A DNA stretch of 34,292 bases from Bacteroidota bacterium (GCA_023413895.1 JAEZOU010000028.1:1-34292); one strand, 5' to 3'. Counted from the first letter of the stretch, positions 14,201 through 23,360 are shown. The notes: a model not told the origin generated them from the letters alone. Numbers and translations: made by a program.

Positions 14201-15241
14201 TTAGATATTCTCCCATATTCTTTGCAGTGGAACAGGCAAAGAGTAATCGGAGAGTTGATTGAATGTTACCCAAAAATGGGTTTGTGAATTAATCTCTGAG
14301 AATTTTTCCACCTGATAGAAGCGTATATAGAGCTTTTGATGGGTCAGTTGATGTGTCAATTCCTGTTTGAAAATAATTTTTCCTATTTTTTCTGCTGGGA
14401 GATTTTTAAGCATCACTTTATCAGGAAGTTCGCATTCCATTTTCGTTTCTATTAATGGATATTGAAAAAGCTTCTTCCAGATATCGTTATGGGTTCGTTG
14501 TTCTAAAAGGATTTTTTCATTTTGGATAAAGATAAAGAAATGAAAATATCTATTTTTAACCTTTATCTTATTAATTTTCAATGGAATAACATTTGTTTTT
14601 TCATTTGCAAATGCATAACATTGGCTATTGAGTGGGCAATTGTGGCAGGTTGGATTTTTAGGTTTGCAGCAAGTGGCACCCAACTCCATCATGGCTTGGT
14701 TGAACTCTCCAGGAGGGGCATCTTCAATCCATTTGGCGCAATGGTTTTCGATTACTTTGTAGGTTTGAGGAGCGGCAACATCGTCGAAAATGCCAAGGAA
14801 ACGGGAAACAACGCGAAGCACATTCCCGTCCACGGCGGGTACAGCGATATTATACGCAATAGAAGCAATGGCCGCAGCAGTATAGCGACCAATTCCTTTC
14901 AGGCGAAGAATTTCTGCATAATCGTCGGGAAAAATACCCTTATGATGTTCAACTATCTGTTTTGCGGCAACATGCATATTGCGAGCGCGCGAATAGTAGC
15001 CCAAACCTTGCCAAAGTTGTAACACCTCCTCTTCGCGGGCAGTTGCCAGCGCACGAACATTTGGGAAACGGCGGACAAATTTCAGGTAATAATCCCATCC
15101 CTGCGCGACGCGGGTTTGCTGCAAAATAATCTCAGAAACCCAAATTTTATAAGCGTCGCTTTGGTTTCGCCATGGTAAATCTCGCTGATTTTCGCGATAC
15201 CACTCTAACAGATTATGAACTAATATATTTTTGATTGTCAA
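14201..15241 (-). CDS. mutY: A/G-specific adenine glycosylase MutY
   Basis: This 346-residue enzyme removes adenine mispaired with 8-oxoguanine. With the TTG start at 15241 the residues fall exactly on the E. coli numbering: catalytic Glu37 (SEIILQQT), the helix-hairpin-helix LKGIGRYTAAA at 114-124, catalytic Asp138 (AVDGNV), and the iron-sulphur cysteines 192, 199, 202 and 208 (CKPKNPTCHNCPLNSQC). The C-terminal 110 residues are the NUDIX-like domain that recognises 8-oxoguanine (FKQELTHQLTHQKL). No ATG lies near the start; TTG directly follows the stop of the OmpA lipoprotein gene, so the two are probably translationally coupled. Confidence 0.95.
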   Translation of the reverse strand: MTIKNILVHNLLEWYRENQRDLPWRNQSDAYKIWVSEIILQQTRVAQGWDYYLKFVRRFPNVRALATAREEEVLQLWQGLGYYSRARNMHVAAKQIVEHHKGIFPDDYAEILRLKGIGRYTAAAIASIAYNIAVPAVDGNVLRVVSRFLGIFDDVAAPQTYKVIENHCAKWIEDAPPGEFNQAMMELGATCCKPKNPTCHNCPLNSQCYAFANEKTNVIPLKINKIKVKNRYFHFFIFIQNEKILLEQRTHNDIWKKLFQYPLIETKMECELPDKVMLKNLPAEKIGKIIFKQELTHQLTHQKLYIRFYQVEKFSEINSQTHFWVTFNQLSDYSLPVPLQRIWENI

Positions 15242-16186
15242 TTAGTTATTTTCAATAATTTTGAACAATTCATCTAATTTTGGGGTAAGAATAATCTCGG
15301 TACGTCTGTTTTTAGCGCGTGCTTCAGGTGTAAGGTTTTCCTCAACAGGCACGAATTCACCACGTCCCGCAGCACTAATTCTTTCTGGAGCGATGGAAGA
15401 GTCTTTTAGCAATGCTTTTACTACTGAAGTAGCGCGCATTACGCTTAAATCCCAATTATCTTTCACTTGGCTATTGCCTTTGTACAGCACATTATCGGTA
15501 TGACCTTCGATAAGGATATTAATCGTGGTATCGCTTTCTAAAATCTTGGCAAGTTCTTTAATAGCTACCAATCCTTGTTCACCAACCACCCAACTTCCAG
15601 ATGCAAAAAGTAGTTTTTCATCCATCGAAACATAAACTTTTCCGTTTTTCTCGTGAATATTCAATCCGTTATCGATAAATCCTTTCAAAGCATTAGTAAC
15701 TTTATCCTTTAAATTTTGAACTTCTAAATCTTTATTTTTCAGAATATTTTGAAGTTCTTCTAATCTTTTTTCCTTCTCTGCCAACTCTCTTTCGCGCGCA
15801 TCAAGCTCAGAAGAGATACTATCGATGCGCACCATCAGGTTTGCCATCTCCTTATTATTATTTTTGTTCAGATTGGTAAAACTCTTCATTAAATCGGAGT
15901 AATCTACTTTCAATTTCACAAGATTACGTTCCGATTGTGCCAATTTTCGGCTCAGAGAGATTGTATCTTCTTTAAGTTGACGAACTCTATCTGAAAGTTG
16001 TGCTACTTCTTGCGCTAACTGCTGTGATTTTGCCTCATAGGTCAACTTCTCTGAAGTATTGTAGTTTAAGTCATCTGAACACGCCTTATATTTAGCTTCC
16101 AACTCCATATATTTCTGCTTAGTTACGCAGCTTGAGAAAACTAAAACTCCTGCAATCCAAAGAACGAACAACAAACTTTTTTTCAT
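15242..16186 (-). CDS. OmpA-family lipoprotein with a long coiled coil
   Basis: A 314-residue outer-membrane-anchored protein. The N-terminal signal ends in a lipobox-like VFSSC, so Cys20 is probably lipidated. Residues about 25-165 form a long coiled coil (ELDARERELAEKEKRLEELQ). Residues about 190-305 are the OmpA/MotB peptidoglycan-binding domain, with IEGHTDNVLYKGNSQVKDNWDLSVMRA in two parts, then GRGEFVPV and KNRRTEIIL. It is probably a structural link between envelope and peptidoglycan. mutY follows with zero spacing. A possible -7 element TATTTTTG lies about 80 bp upstream (16265-16272). Confidence 0.85.
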   Translation of the reverse strand: MKKSLLFVLWIAGVLVFSSCVTKQKYMELEAKYKACSDDLNYNTSEKLTYEAKSQQLAQEVAQLSDRVRQLKEDTISLSRKLAQSERNLVKLKVDYSDLMKSFTNLNKNNNKEMANLMVRIDSISSELDARERELAEKEKRLEELQNILKNKDLEVQNLKDKVTNALKGFIDNGLNIHEKNGKVYVSMDEKLLFASGSWVVGEQGLVAIKELAKILESDTTINILIEGHTDNVLYKGNSQVKDNWDLSVMRATSVVKALLKDSSIAPERISAAGRGEFVPVEENLTPEARAKNRRTEIILTPKLDELFKIIENN

Positions 16187-16264
16187 AAATCTATCTTTTT
16201 GAATGGTTTAATTTCATTAATAACTTGAAATTAGAATTTTTATTATAAATTCAAATCAAGAGGA

Positions 16265-16272
16265 CAAAAATA
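16265..16272 (-). promoter_or_regulatory. Weak candidate -7 element of the OmpA lipoprotein gene
   Basis: The minus strand reads TATTTTTG, which fits TAnnTTTG. No -33 box is clear at the usual distance, and the region is AT-rich, so chance matches are common. Confidence 0.3.
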
Positions 16273-16340
16273 TATAAAATTCTTTCATTGAGTTAATTAT
16301 ATAAAAGTAGTTTTTAACAATCAGGATTTAATTTATAGGG

Positions 16341-16370
16341 TTGTTAATACATTGAAATTTTGTACCTTTG
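16341..16370 (+). promoter_or_regulatory. Bacteroidetes-type promoter of proS
   Basis: TTG at 16341-16343 and TACCTTTG at 16363-16370 are separated by 19 bases, the expected spacing for the -33 and -7 elements of the primary Bacteroidetes sigma factor. Transcription would begin about 30 bp before the proS start. Confidence 0.75.
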
Positions 16371-16409
16371 CCGTCCTAAATTTTAGAAACATAAAACACA
16401 AAAATTCCT

Positions 16410-17882
16410 ATGGCAAAAAATATCACGCCTCGTTCTGAGGATTATTCACAATGGTACATTGACATTGTAAAAAATGCGGATTTAGCTGAAAATTCATCTG
16501 TTAGAGGATGTATGGTTATCAAACCGTATGGTTATGCGATTTGGGAAAAGATGCACGATATTTTGGACAGAATGTTCAAAGAAACGGGACACTCCAATGC
16601 ATATTTTCCGTTATTTATTCCGAAATCTTTCCTTTGTCGTGAGGCGGACCACGTAGAAGGATTTGCAAAAGAGTGTGCGGTTGTAACCCATTATCGTTTG
16701 AAAACTGATCCAGAAGGTGGTGTAATGGTTGACCCAGAAGCTCGTTTGGAGGAAGAATTGATAGTTCGTCCTACCTCTGAAACCATCATTTGGGATACAT
16801 ACAAAAGATGGATTCAATCGTACAGAGACCTTCCTATTCTTTGCAACCAATGGGCAAATGTTGTACGTTGGGAGATGCGTACCCGTTTATTCTTGCGCAC
16901 AGCGGAGTTTTTGTGGCAAGAGGGTCATACTGCGCACGCAACTCGCGAGGAAGCTGTGGCAGAAACAGAACAGATGTTACGCGTTTATGCTGACTTTGCA
17001 GAGAAATTTATGGCAATTCCTGTAATCAAAGGTGTGAAATCTCCAAACGAACGCTTTGCTGGCGCTATCGATACCTACTGTATTGAAGCATTGATGCAAG
17101 ATGGTAAAGCATTACAAGCAGGAACATCTCACTTCTTAGGACAGAATTTTGCCAAAGCTTTCGACGTAAAATTCTTGAACAAAGAGAACAAACAAGAATA
17201 TGTTTGGGCAACCTCTTGGGGCGTTTCCACTCGCTTAATCGGTGCACTCATTATGACTCACTCTGACGATAATGGATTGGTTTTACCTCCACAATTGGCT
17301 CCAATTCACGTTGTTATCATTCCTATTTACAAAAATGAGGAGCAACTGCAAACAATTATCGACAAAGTAAATCCACTAGTAGAAAAACTAAAAGCTAAAG
17401 GCATTTCTGTTAAATTTGACACCGACGATTCTAAACGTTCTGGATGGAAATTTAATGAATATGAGATGAAAGGTGTGCCTGTTCGCGTAGCTATTGGACC
17501 TCGCGACTTGGAAAACAACCAGGCCGAAGTAGCACGTCGTGACACTTTAACGAAAGAGACAGTTTCGTTTGAAAATATTGACAACTACATTGAGCAATTG
17601 CTTCAAGATATCCAACAAAACATCTACAACAAAGCATTGAAATTCCGCGAAGAGAACACTCGCAAGGCGGACACTTGGGAAGAGTTTGTGGATATTCTCG
17701 ACAACCAAGGCGGTTTTGTGGCAGCTCACTGGGACGGTACTCCTGAAACGGAAGACCTCATCAAAGAGAAGACCAAAGCCACTATCCGTTGTATTCCTTT
17801 CGACAATCCATTGGAAGAGGGCAAATGTATTCTTACTGGCAAGCCGAGTAAGCAGCGCGTGCTTTTCGCAAGAGCATACTAA
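16410..17882 (+). CDS. proS: Prolyl-tRNA synthetase, archaeal-type short form
   Basis: This 490-residue enzyme charges tRNA-Pro. It is the short form common in Bacteroidetes and archaea, without the INS editing domain of the E. coli enzyme. Class II motif 2 is near RTAEFLWQEGHTAHA (residues 161-176); motif 3 lies in the ATSWGVSTRLIGALIM segment (residues 267-283); the anticodon-binding domain follows (LAPIHVVIIPIYKNEE), and a C-terminal domain ends in LFARAY, the typical terminal Tyr of this type. It stands alone between its own promoter and a strong terminator. Confidence 0.95.
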   Translation: MAKNITPRSEDYSQWYIDIVKNADLAENSSVRGCMVIKPYGYAIWEKMHDILDRMFKETGHSNAYFPLFIPKSFLCREADHVEGFAKECAVVTHYRLKTDPEGGVMVDPEARLEEELIVRPTSETIIWDTYKRWIQSYRDLPILCNQWANVVRWEMRTRLFLRTAEFLWQEGHTAHATREEAVAETEQMLRVYADFAEKFMAIPVIKGVKSPNERFAGAIDTYCIEALMQDGKALQAGTSHFLGQNFAKAFDVKFLNKENKQEYVWATSWGVSTRLIGALIMTHSDDNGLVLPPQLAPIHVVIIPIYKNEEQLQTIIDKVNPLVEKLKAKGISVKFDTDDSKRSGWKFNEYEMKGVPVRVAIGPRDLENNQAEVARRDTLTKETVSFENIDNYIEQLLQDIQQNIYNKALKFREENTRKADTWEEFVDILDNQGGFVAAHWDGTPETEDLIKEKTKATIRCIPFDNPLEEGKCILTGKPSKQRVLFARAY

Positions 17883-17902
17883 CAACCTTATAAAAATAAA
17901 AT

Positions 17903-17936
17903 GGGCGGAGCTAAAAAGTTTCGCCCGTTTTTTTTT
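17903..17936 (+). terminator. Rho-independent terminator of proS
   Basis: A stem of GGGCG paired with CGCCC, extended by G-T and A-T pairs to about 10 bp with an AAAA loop (17903-17926), is followed by a run of nine T. It lies 20 bp after the proS stop. Confidence 0.85.
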
Positions 17937-17981
17937 GTTGTGGGGAAAAGAAAATTACCCCCATCAACCAAAGTACAATAA

Positions 17982-18005
17982 AAAAGTCGGCAAGTGGCCG
18001 ACTTC
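17982..18005 (-). terminator. Terminator of the HTH regulator gene
   Basis: AAGTCGGC (17984-17991) pairs with GCCGACTT (17997-18004) around a 5-base loop. On the minus strand the stem is followed by a run of T, so it ends transcripts of the regulator gene at 18084-18734. Confidence 0.7.
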
Positions 18006-18083
18006 AGAAAATTAAAGCAATTTATTTATAGAGACATCATCAATAATCTAAAAATGATTCCAACGCGTTGAGAAATTACACAA

Positions 18084-18734
18084 CTAAACCTCCTCCTCTT
18101 GGGATACCTTTACAAGTTGAAGAGATTCATTTCGGATAATTTGTAACGTTTTCTCCCAATCCTGCTGCGTTTTATAATCTATGGCAACATTCAAAAATGA
18201 AGTTTTATCACTCTTGTTTTTCCATAATTCCACAGAGATATCTTTGCTAAAATCAAGCTTTTCTATCTCCAAGTTCTCCTTTTCTTTCCCTTGTAAGCGT
18301 TCTGTCAACTGTTCACCTACTGTAAAATAGATACCGTATGAGGGCAAACTGAAATCGGGAAGTGGAATATCCTCAGCTCTAAACTTATTGGGTAAAGTTA
18401 TGGTAGGCGACATCTTCAGATTGTGCAAAACCGTTGGCACTACATCTAAAAATTGTGCCGCTGCCTTCTCTTTTACAAAATCTTGACGTGTTTCTGGGTA
18501 ATCGCTTTCAATAAGGTCAAAATTATCAATTATATCTTGAAAATAATTATGTTTCAGAACTTTACAAATTCGTGCTAAAAGCAAAATATCGATATTATTC
18601 CGCTTAAAAATGTCGTAAATATTACTTCGTTGGCAACAGATAGCATCTGCAAATTTGGTGATACTCCATTGTTGCCTGCGTACTTCATTTTCAATCAATT
18701 TTCCAATAACAAATTTCTCTTTCATAATTCGCAT
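18084..18734 (-). CDS. Helix-turn-helix transcriptional regulator
   Basis: A 216-residue protein. Residues about 5-70 form an Xre/Cro-like helix-turn-helix: VRRQQWSITKFADAICCQRS followed by NIYDIFKRNNIDILLLARIC. The remaining two thirds are a C-terminal domain with no recognised family (residues about 110-216), perhaps for ligand or partner binding. It may start at 18734 (MRIMKEKF) or, more typically for the family, at 18725 (MKEKFVIGK). It diverges from the ECF sigma factor operon across a 126-bp gap, so it may control that operon or itself. A possible -7 (TATTTTTG at 18744-18751) lies close upstream. Confidence 0.7.
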   Translation of the reverse strand: MRIMKEKFVIGKLIENEVRRQQWSITKFADAICCQRSNIYDIFKRNNIDILLLARICKVLKHNYFQDIIDNFDLIESDYPETRQDFVKEKAAAQFLDVVPTVLHNLKMSPTITLPNKFRAEDIPLPDFSLPSYGIYFTVGEQLTERLQGKEKENLEIEKLDFSKDISVELWKNKSDKTSFLNVAIDYKTQQDWEKTLQIIRNESLQLVKVSQEEEV

Positions 18735-18860
18735 TTATAAAAGCAAAAATATTATTAATTATGGTACCAAAGATGTTATAAGTGTATTATTTTTTTGTAC
18801 AAAGTTGCAATGCTGTGATTTTTTCACTTTTTTTGCGATTAAGACAGATGTAAAAGGGAA

Positions 18861-19355
18861 ATGATGGATAAAAGAGAGTCGTTTTTAAAGTTAATAGAGG
18901 AGAATAAAAAGCAGATTGTCAAAATTTGCAATTATTATTCTTCTTTGTATAGTCAGATTTCTGCAGAAGATCTTTTTCAAGATATTCTGATGGCTTTGTG
19001 GTGCAGTTTTCCTAAATTTGTAAAACATCACGATTGTAAAATCTCAACGTATGTTTATCGTGTGGCGCATAACGTATCGATTTCTCAATGTCGGAAAATC
19101 AAGGATAAAACGGTCTCGCTTAATGAAGGGGATGTGTTGATAGAAAGAGATACGCCTCAGGAGTTATCCATTCTTTACGACCTGATTGGTAAACTCTCGC
19201 AGGAAGAGCAAGTACTTGTATATCTTTATCTTGATGAAAAGTCTCATAATGAAATAGCTGAAATTTTAGGTATTTCAGTTACCAACGTGGGAACGAAAAT
19301 TCAAAGAGTTAAAAAAAAATTGAAGTTGTTAAATAAAAAAAATAATGATGAATAG
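18861..19355 (+). CDS. ECF-type RNA polymerase sigma factor
   Basis: A 164-residue sigma-70-family factor with only regions 2 and 4, as in the extracytoplasmic-function group. Region 2 is at residues about 30-85 (AEDLFQDILMALWCSFPKF, then VYRVAHNVSISQCRKI); region 4 at about 108-158 (LSQEEQVLVYLYLDEKSHNE with the helix-turn-helix AEILGISVTNVGTKIQRVKK). It overlaps the next gene by 11 bp. The next two genes encode membrane proteins, so the first may act as the anti-sigma partner. No target genes are evident. Confidence 0.9.
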   Translation: MMDKRESFLKLIEENKKQIVKICNYYSSLYSQISAEDLFQDILMALWCSFPKFVKHHDCKISTYVYRVAHNVSISQCRKIKDKTVSLNEGDVLIERDTPQELSILYDLIGKLSQEEQVLVYLYLDEKSHNEIAEILGISVTNVGTKIQRVKKKLKLLNKKNNDE

Positions 19356-19893
19356 TGTTGAATTTGAAAAATTGAAGGCGGAAATGAATCTTGAAAATTT
19401 ACAAAAATTCTCCGCTAACATACCGCAACGCATCCCATGGTTGAAAAGATACAAAAATGGCTTATCAGGAGTGTTATGCGTTGTAATCTCCCTTTTTTTG
19501 ATAATTACTATTCTCCTCCATTCGTCGTATTTTCTATCCTCTTTTAACAATCTTATGAAGATGGCAATTGTCGCAATTATTGCACTATATTGTTTGGTAA
19601 AAGGAGTTTTTACAATAATATTTCAATTTAAAGAAAATGAATATTACTTATCTGTAAATCAATATTTTATAATTGGATTGTATAATAAATTGTATTTTGT
19701 GTATGAGAAACTCTGTTGGTTATATTTTCTGGGTCCAATTCTGCTGTTATTTTGTGTGTTTGTGAGGATTCCCTCTTTTATTCTGATTTTATTATTCCTA
19801 TTTTATTTCGTTGTATTGCTTCTTTTCTCACCTCGTTTAGTTAAACATAGAAATCAGATAAAAAATGAAATTAGTCTTAAAAAAAATAAATAG
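19345..19893 (+). CDS. Membrane protein coupled to the sigma factor
   Basis: A 182-residue inner-membrane protein. The first 40 residues are cytoplasmic and helical (EFEKLKAEMNLENLQKF), and four hydrophobic segments follow (SGVLCVVISLFLIITILL, MAIVAIIALYCLVKGVF, YFLGPILLLFCVFVRIP, ILILLFLFYFVVLLLF). It overlaps the sigma gene, a layout common for sigma/anti-sigma pairs in Bacteroidetes; similar proteins follow ECF sigma genes there. A role in holding the sigma factor at the membrane is inferred. No enzymatic motif is seen. Confidence 0.6.
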   Translation: MMNSVEFEKLKAEMNLENLQKFSANIPQRIPWLKRYKNGLSGVLCVVISLFLIITILLHSSYFLSSFNNLMKMAIVAIIALYCLVKGVFTIIFQFKENEYYLSVNQYFIIGLYNKLYFVYEKLCWLYFLGPILLLFCVFVRIPSFILILLFLFYFVVLLLFSPRLVKHRNQIKNEISLKKNK

Positions 19894-19913
19894 TGTAACA
19901 AATTAAATGTATT

Positions 19914-20255
19914 ATGAATCGTAAAGTTGAAATTTCTTATTTTGTTTGTGGATTATTGGGTGTTATTTTCCTATTCGTTTTCCGTAATGGCATTGCGTGT
20001 ATTCCTGCCGTTTTACTAGGATTATCTCAGGTTTTTCTCATAAGAAAAGATTTAAAAGTAGGTGAATTAACAGAGAAAGAACGTAAATTTTTGAAATGGA
20101 TAAATGGGTTGTCTTTACTATTTTGGATAGGAGCCTCTGTGATTTGCTATCTCCTGATGGAAAATTGGCAAATTGGATTATGGTTCGTTTTATCTTCCTA
20201 TCTTTTTTTCTTGTTTCGGGGCGTTCTTATCGGATTCTGTTTTAGAAGGAGTTAA
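19914..20255 (+). CDS. Small membrane protein of the sigma factor operon
   Basis: A 113-residue protein with four hydrophobic segments (VCGLLGVIFLFVF, ACIPAVLLGLSQVFLI, LSLLFWIGASVICYLL, WFVLSSYLFFLFRGVLIGF) and a charged loop between the second and third. It starts 20 bp after the preceding gene and ends before a shared terminator. No family is recognised; it belongs to the ECF operon by position. Confidence 0.6.
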   Translation: MNRKVEISYFVCGLLGVIFLFVFRNGIACIPAVLLGLSQVFLIRKDLKVGELTEKERKFLKWINGLSLLFWIGASVICYLLMENWQIGLWFVLSSYLFFLFRGVLIGFCFRRS

Positions 20256-20267
20256 TCTGAGTACAAT

Positions 20268-20302
20268 AAAAAAGCTGATTCTTTATTGGAATCAGCTTTT
20301 TT
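20268..20302. terminator. Bidirectional terminator between ECF operon and S46 peptidase gene
   Basis: AGCTGATTC (20273-20281) pairs with GAATCAGCT (20289-20297); runs of A before and T after give a terminator on both strands. It serves the convergent genes ending at 20255 and 20322. Confidence 0.85.
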
Positions 20303-20321
20303 GTATGAACTGCAATGAAAA

Positions 20322-22463
20322 TTATTCAATAATCTTCAATTCTTGCATTAGGTTTTGGGCATTTGCCATTTTATCGATAATAAAAACAAGATAACGAGCA
20401 TCCATACAGATGGTACGTTGCACTTCGTTTTCGAAGGAGAGGTCACCGCTCATTGCTTCCCAGTTGCCGTCGAAAGCCAAACCTATAAGATTACCTTCCG
20501 CATCAATTACGGGGCTTCCAGAGTTACCACCTGTAATGTCATTCGTTGTGATAAAGTTTACAACCAAGTCGCCATTTTCATCAGCATAGCGTCCATAATC
20601 TTTGTTCTCCCACAATTTGATAAGGTCTGCAGGAACGTCAAATTCCCAGTCGCCAGGTTTATATTTTTCCATTACACCGTCCAAAGTGGTGATATAGTCG
20701 TAAGTTACAGCATTTGCAGGCTTGCAATCCTGAACGCTACCATAGGTAAGACGCATAGTAAAATTTGCGTCAGGGTAGAAATTACGATCTTTTTGCATCT
20801 CCATCAAACCTTTCATATAAAGTCTTTCCGCACGACTATTGTTAACACTACCAGCTTGCTCGGTCAAGTCGAGGTAAGAGTTAATAATCTCACTCATCAA
20901 CGCAAAGATTGGGTCTTTTGCCAAAGATTTTGGGTTTTCAATCCAATTATTCAATTTCAAGGCATCTACAAAAATTGATTTTGCGAAAGCGTTATTTACA
21001 AATTGGGTAAAATCGCCACTGTTTTTGTCGCCTATTTTTTTAATCATAGCAGGTAACTGTTCTGGATTGATATCTTTGTAGAAGAGATTCAAAAGAGCAA
21101 TTGTTACATCACGGTCAGTTTCTTTATCATAATCTTTGAAATAGTTTTGCACAGCACCTTTCATTGCCTCTGCGCGCGCTGCAATCTCATTTTGAGCTGC
21201 TTTATTTTCAATCATATTATTTAACTGTCTGAATCTCACTGCAAATGCAACAGCTTCACCGCCTCGCCAACCTGCTTCACGATGATAAATAGTAGCTTTG
21301 GTATATTTTGCTTGATGATTCCAATATTGGTCAATATCGTTAAAAATGTCACCATATTGCGCTTTTCTATCGCTATTTTCGTTCATCCATTTTTGAAAAG
21401 CAACTTCTTGATTTGCACGTTTTTCAAATACTTTATTACGCTGCAATTGTTTTACTTGTCCGATATAATATTTCCAATAATTGCTCACGCTGGCTTGTTT
21501 AGAGGCATATTTGATAAAAACGGCTGGGTCTGCGTCCATGTGTTTGCGATATTGATCAAGTTTAGTTGTTCGGCAAGCAATGATTGCAGGACCTTCTTGT
21601 TCGATAACACTTTTCACGGCACCAGAAGTAGAGTAACGGTCTGTTGAACCTGGATAGCCTAAAATCATTGTGTAATCTCCTGGTTTTACACCTTTTAGAG
21701 AGATAGGAAGAAAATGTTTTGATTTCATCGGAATATTATCTTCGCTATATTCTGCTGGTGAACCATCGGGAGCGGTGTAAACGCGGAAGATACAGAAATC
21801 TCCTTTGTGGCGTGGCCAAGTCCAGTTATCGGTATCGGCCCCAAATTTACCAATTCCCCAAGGTGGACAAGCAACAAGACGAACATCTTTGTACACATCA
21901 TAAACGAACATGATATATTGATTTCCGTGATAAAAAGGAACGATTTCCACCTCTACGTCGCGGTTACCTTTTCGTTCTTTAATCAACGTTTTGGAATTTT
22001 CAGAGATTTTAATTGCGCGATCGGCTTCTGACGTATTGTCATCAACACCAACCAATAAGATTTTTGTAACATCCTCAATATAGGTAAGGAATGAAACCGT
22101 TAAACCTTTGTTGGGAAGTTCTTCAGCTTTACTTTTTGCCCAAAAACCCTCTTGCAAATAGTCATGTTCTACTGATGAGTGCGCTTGCACCTGCCCCAAT
22201 CCGCAGTGGTGATTGGTCAATAGTAAACCTTCTGGAGATATTAATTCTCCCGTACAGCCGCCACCAAATTGCACGATAGCATCTTTTAAGCTAGGTTGGT
22301 TAAAACTGAAAATTTGTTCGGCGGTAAGTTTACAGCCAAGGCGCTGCATATCTGCTAGATTTTTACCATTAATAGAGTAAGGAAGCCACATTCCTTCGTC
22401 AGCGCGGGCTCCGAAAGTAAAGATCATCAAAGTGATGAGTAAAAAATTGATTTTAATCTTCAT
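20322..22463 (-). CDS. S46 family dipeptidyl peptidase, DPP7-like
   Basis: A 713-residue periplasmic serine peptidase with a signal peptide (cut near FGARA-DEG). It releases dipeptides from peptides made by extracellular proteases. The chymotrypsin-like triad is visible: His in TNHHC (residues 83-87), Asp222 in RHKGDF, and Ser648 in TGGNSGSPV. The residue that separates the family types is Gly666 in FDGNWEAMSGD; Porphyromonas DPP11 has Arg there (Asp/Glu specificity), DPP7 has Gly (preference for hydrophobic P1 residues). I therefore call it DPP7-like. It lies 41 bp after the DUF1295 gene and may be co-transcribed with it. Confidence 0.9.
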   Translation of the reverse strand: MKIKINFLLITLMIFTFGARADEGMWLPYSINGKNLADMQRLGCKLTAEQIFSFNQPSLKDAIVQFGGGCTGELISPEGLLLTNHHCGLGQVQAHSSVEHDYLQEGFWAKSKAEELPNKGLTVSFLTYIEDVTKILLVGVDDNTSEADRAIKISENSKTLIKERKGNRDVEVEIVPFYHGNQYIMFVYDVYKDVRLVACPPWGIGKFGADTDNWTWPRHKGDFCIFRVYTAPDGSPAEYSEDNIPMKSKHFLPISLKGVKPGDYTMILGYPGSTDRYSTSGAVKSVIEQEGPAIIACRTTKLDQYRKHMDADPAVFIKYASKQASVSNYWKYYIGQVKQLQRNKVFEKRANQEVAFQKWMNENSDRKAQYGDIFNDIDQYWNHQAKYTKATIYHREAGWRGGEAVAFAVRFRQLNNMIENKAAQNEIAARAEAMKGAVQNYFKDYDKETDRDVTIALLNLFYKDINPEQLPAMIKKIGDKNSGDFTQFVNNAFAKSIFVDALKLNNWIENPKSLAKDPIFALMSEIINSYLDLTEQAGSVNNSRAERLYMKGLMEMQKDRNFYPDANFTMRLTYGSVQDCKPANAVTYDYITTLDGVMEKYKPGDWEFDVPADLIKLWENKDYGRYADENGDLVVNFITTNDITGGNSGSPVIDAEGNLIGLAFDGNWEAMSGDLSFENEVQRTICMDARYLVFIIDKMANAQNLMQELKIIE

Positions 22464-22504
22464 TAGAGTTGATTTTTAATATATTATTTATTGATTATCA
22501 ATAA

Positions 22505-23308
22505 TTAAGCCTGTAACCATTTATATTTTGCAAGAGTATAAATAGGAAGGAAAGGAATTAGAATCGGAGTATTTTTCGCATATTTCTGATATTCGGAGTC
22601 ATTACCATAAACTTCATTTTGGCGTAATTCGAGGCGACGGGCACCGCTAAACATCACATAGATAATTCCGATATAACCGATAGCAACGATAATCCATTGC
22701 CAAGTGCACAAACTTGCACCGAAAGCACACACGAGCGCCCCTGTCCAGATTACCACTTCTCCTAAGTAGTTAGGACAACGCACAATACGATAAAGTCCCG
22801 TATCTACGAAGCGTTTAGGATTTTGCTTTTTAGCAGCATTTTTCTGGGCATCGCTGATTGCTTCCAATAGGATACCGAGAAGCATAATAGCAGCGCCAAT
22901 CCACGCCCAAAGTTCGTTCACGGCAACACCATTGGCAGCATTGGCAAGGCGAAACGCAACAGGACTTACCTGTGCAACGTACAAGATGGCGCAGAATAGC
23001 CAAACAGAGATAATTGCAACAAGAGGTTTCTTTTTTTGTAACTCAGGATCATATAGGATTTTACGGTATGCCGATGCTTTTTTTTCACGCACAAGGAGGT
23101 ACGTTCCCAAGCGACAACCGAAGATAAATAACAACACACAAAGTGCAATGGTTGGAGGTGTAATTACATTATTAAACATAATTACCATTGTAACTGCAAG
23201 AGCAGCAATACCATATCCATAGCCTAAACTAAAAAAATAGATGAAATATTTCCATCCGATAGCAGAAACTGCTAATGAAACCGCAAGAAGAATAAGAAGT
23301 TCTATCAT
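22505..23308 (-). CDS. DUF1295-family membrane protein (steroid 5-alpha reductase-like)
   Basis: A 267-residue membrane protein of the DUF1295 group, related to steroid 5-alpha reductases and isoprenylcysteine methyltransferases. It has six or seven hydrophobic segments, and the C-terminal catalytic-type motif GLYRIVRCPNYLGEVVIWTG is well preserved, followed by YQKYAKNTPILIPF. Substrate is unknown. I start it at 23308 (MIELLILLAV), after a -7 element, rather than at an upstream start which would place promoter sequence inside the gene. The S46 peptidase gene follows at 41 bp. Confidence 0.8.
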   Translation of the reverse strand: MIELLILLAVSLAVSAIGWKYFIYFFSLGYGYGIAALAVTMVIMFNNVITPPTIALCVLLFIFGCRLGTYLLVREKKASAYRKILYDPELQKKKPLVAIISVWLFCAILYVAQVSPVAFRLANAANGVAVNELWAWIGAAIMLLGILLEAISDAQKNAAKKQNPKRFVDTGLYRIVRCPNYLGEVVIWTGALVCAFGASLCTWQWIIVAIGYIGIIYVMFSGARRLELRQNEVYGNDSEYQKYAKNTPILIPFLPIYTLAKYKWLQA

Positions 23309-23332
23309 TGAAATTAAATTTAAAATTATGTG

Positions 23333-23340
23333 CAAAGGTA
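23333..23340 (-). promoter_or_regulatory. Putative -7 promoter element of the DUF1295 gene
   Basis: The minus strand reads TACCTTTG, an exact TAnnTTTG match, 25 bp before the chosen start. A T-rich candidate -33 region lies upstream at slightly short spacing (about 15-17 bp). Confidence 0.55.
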
Positions 23341-23360
23341 CACAATTTTTAAACACAAAA

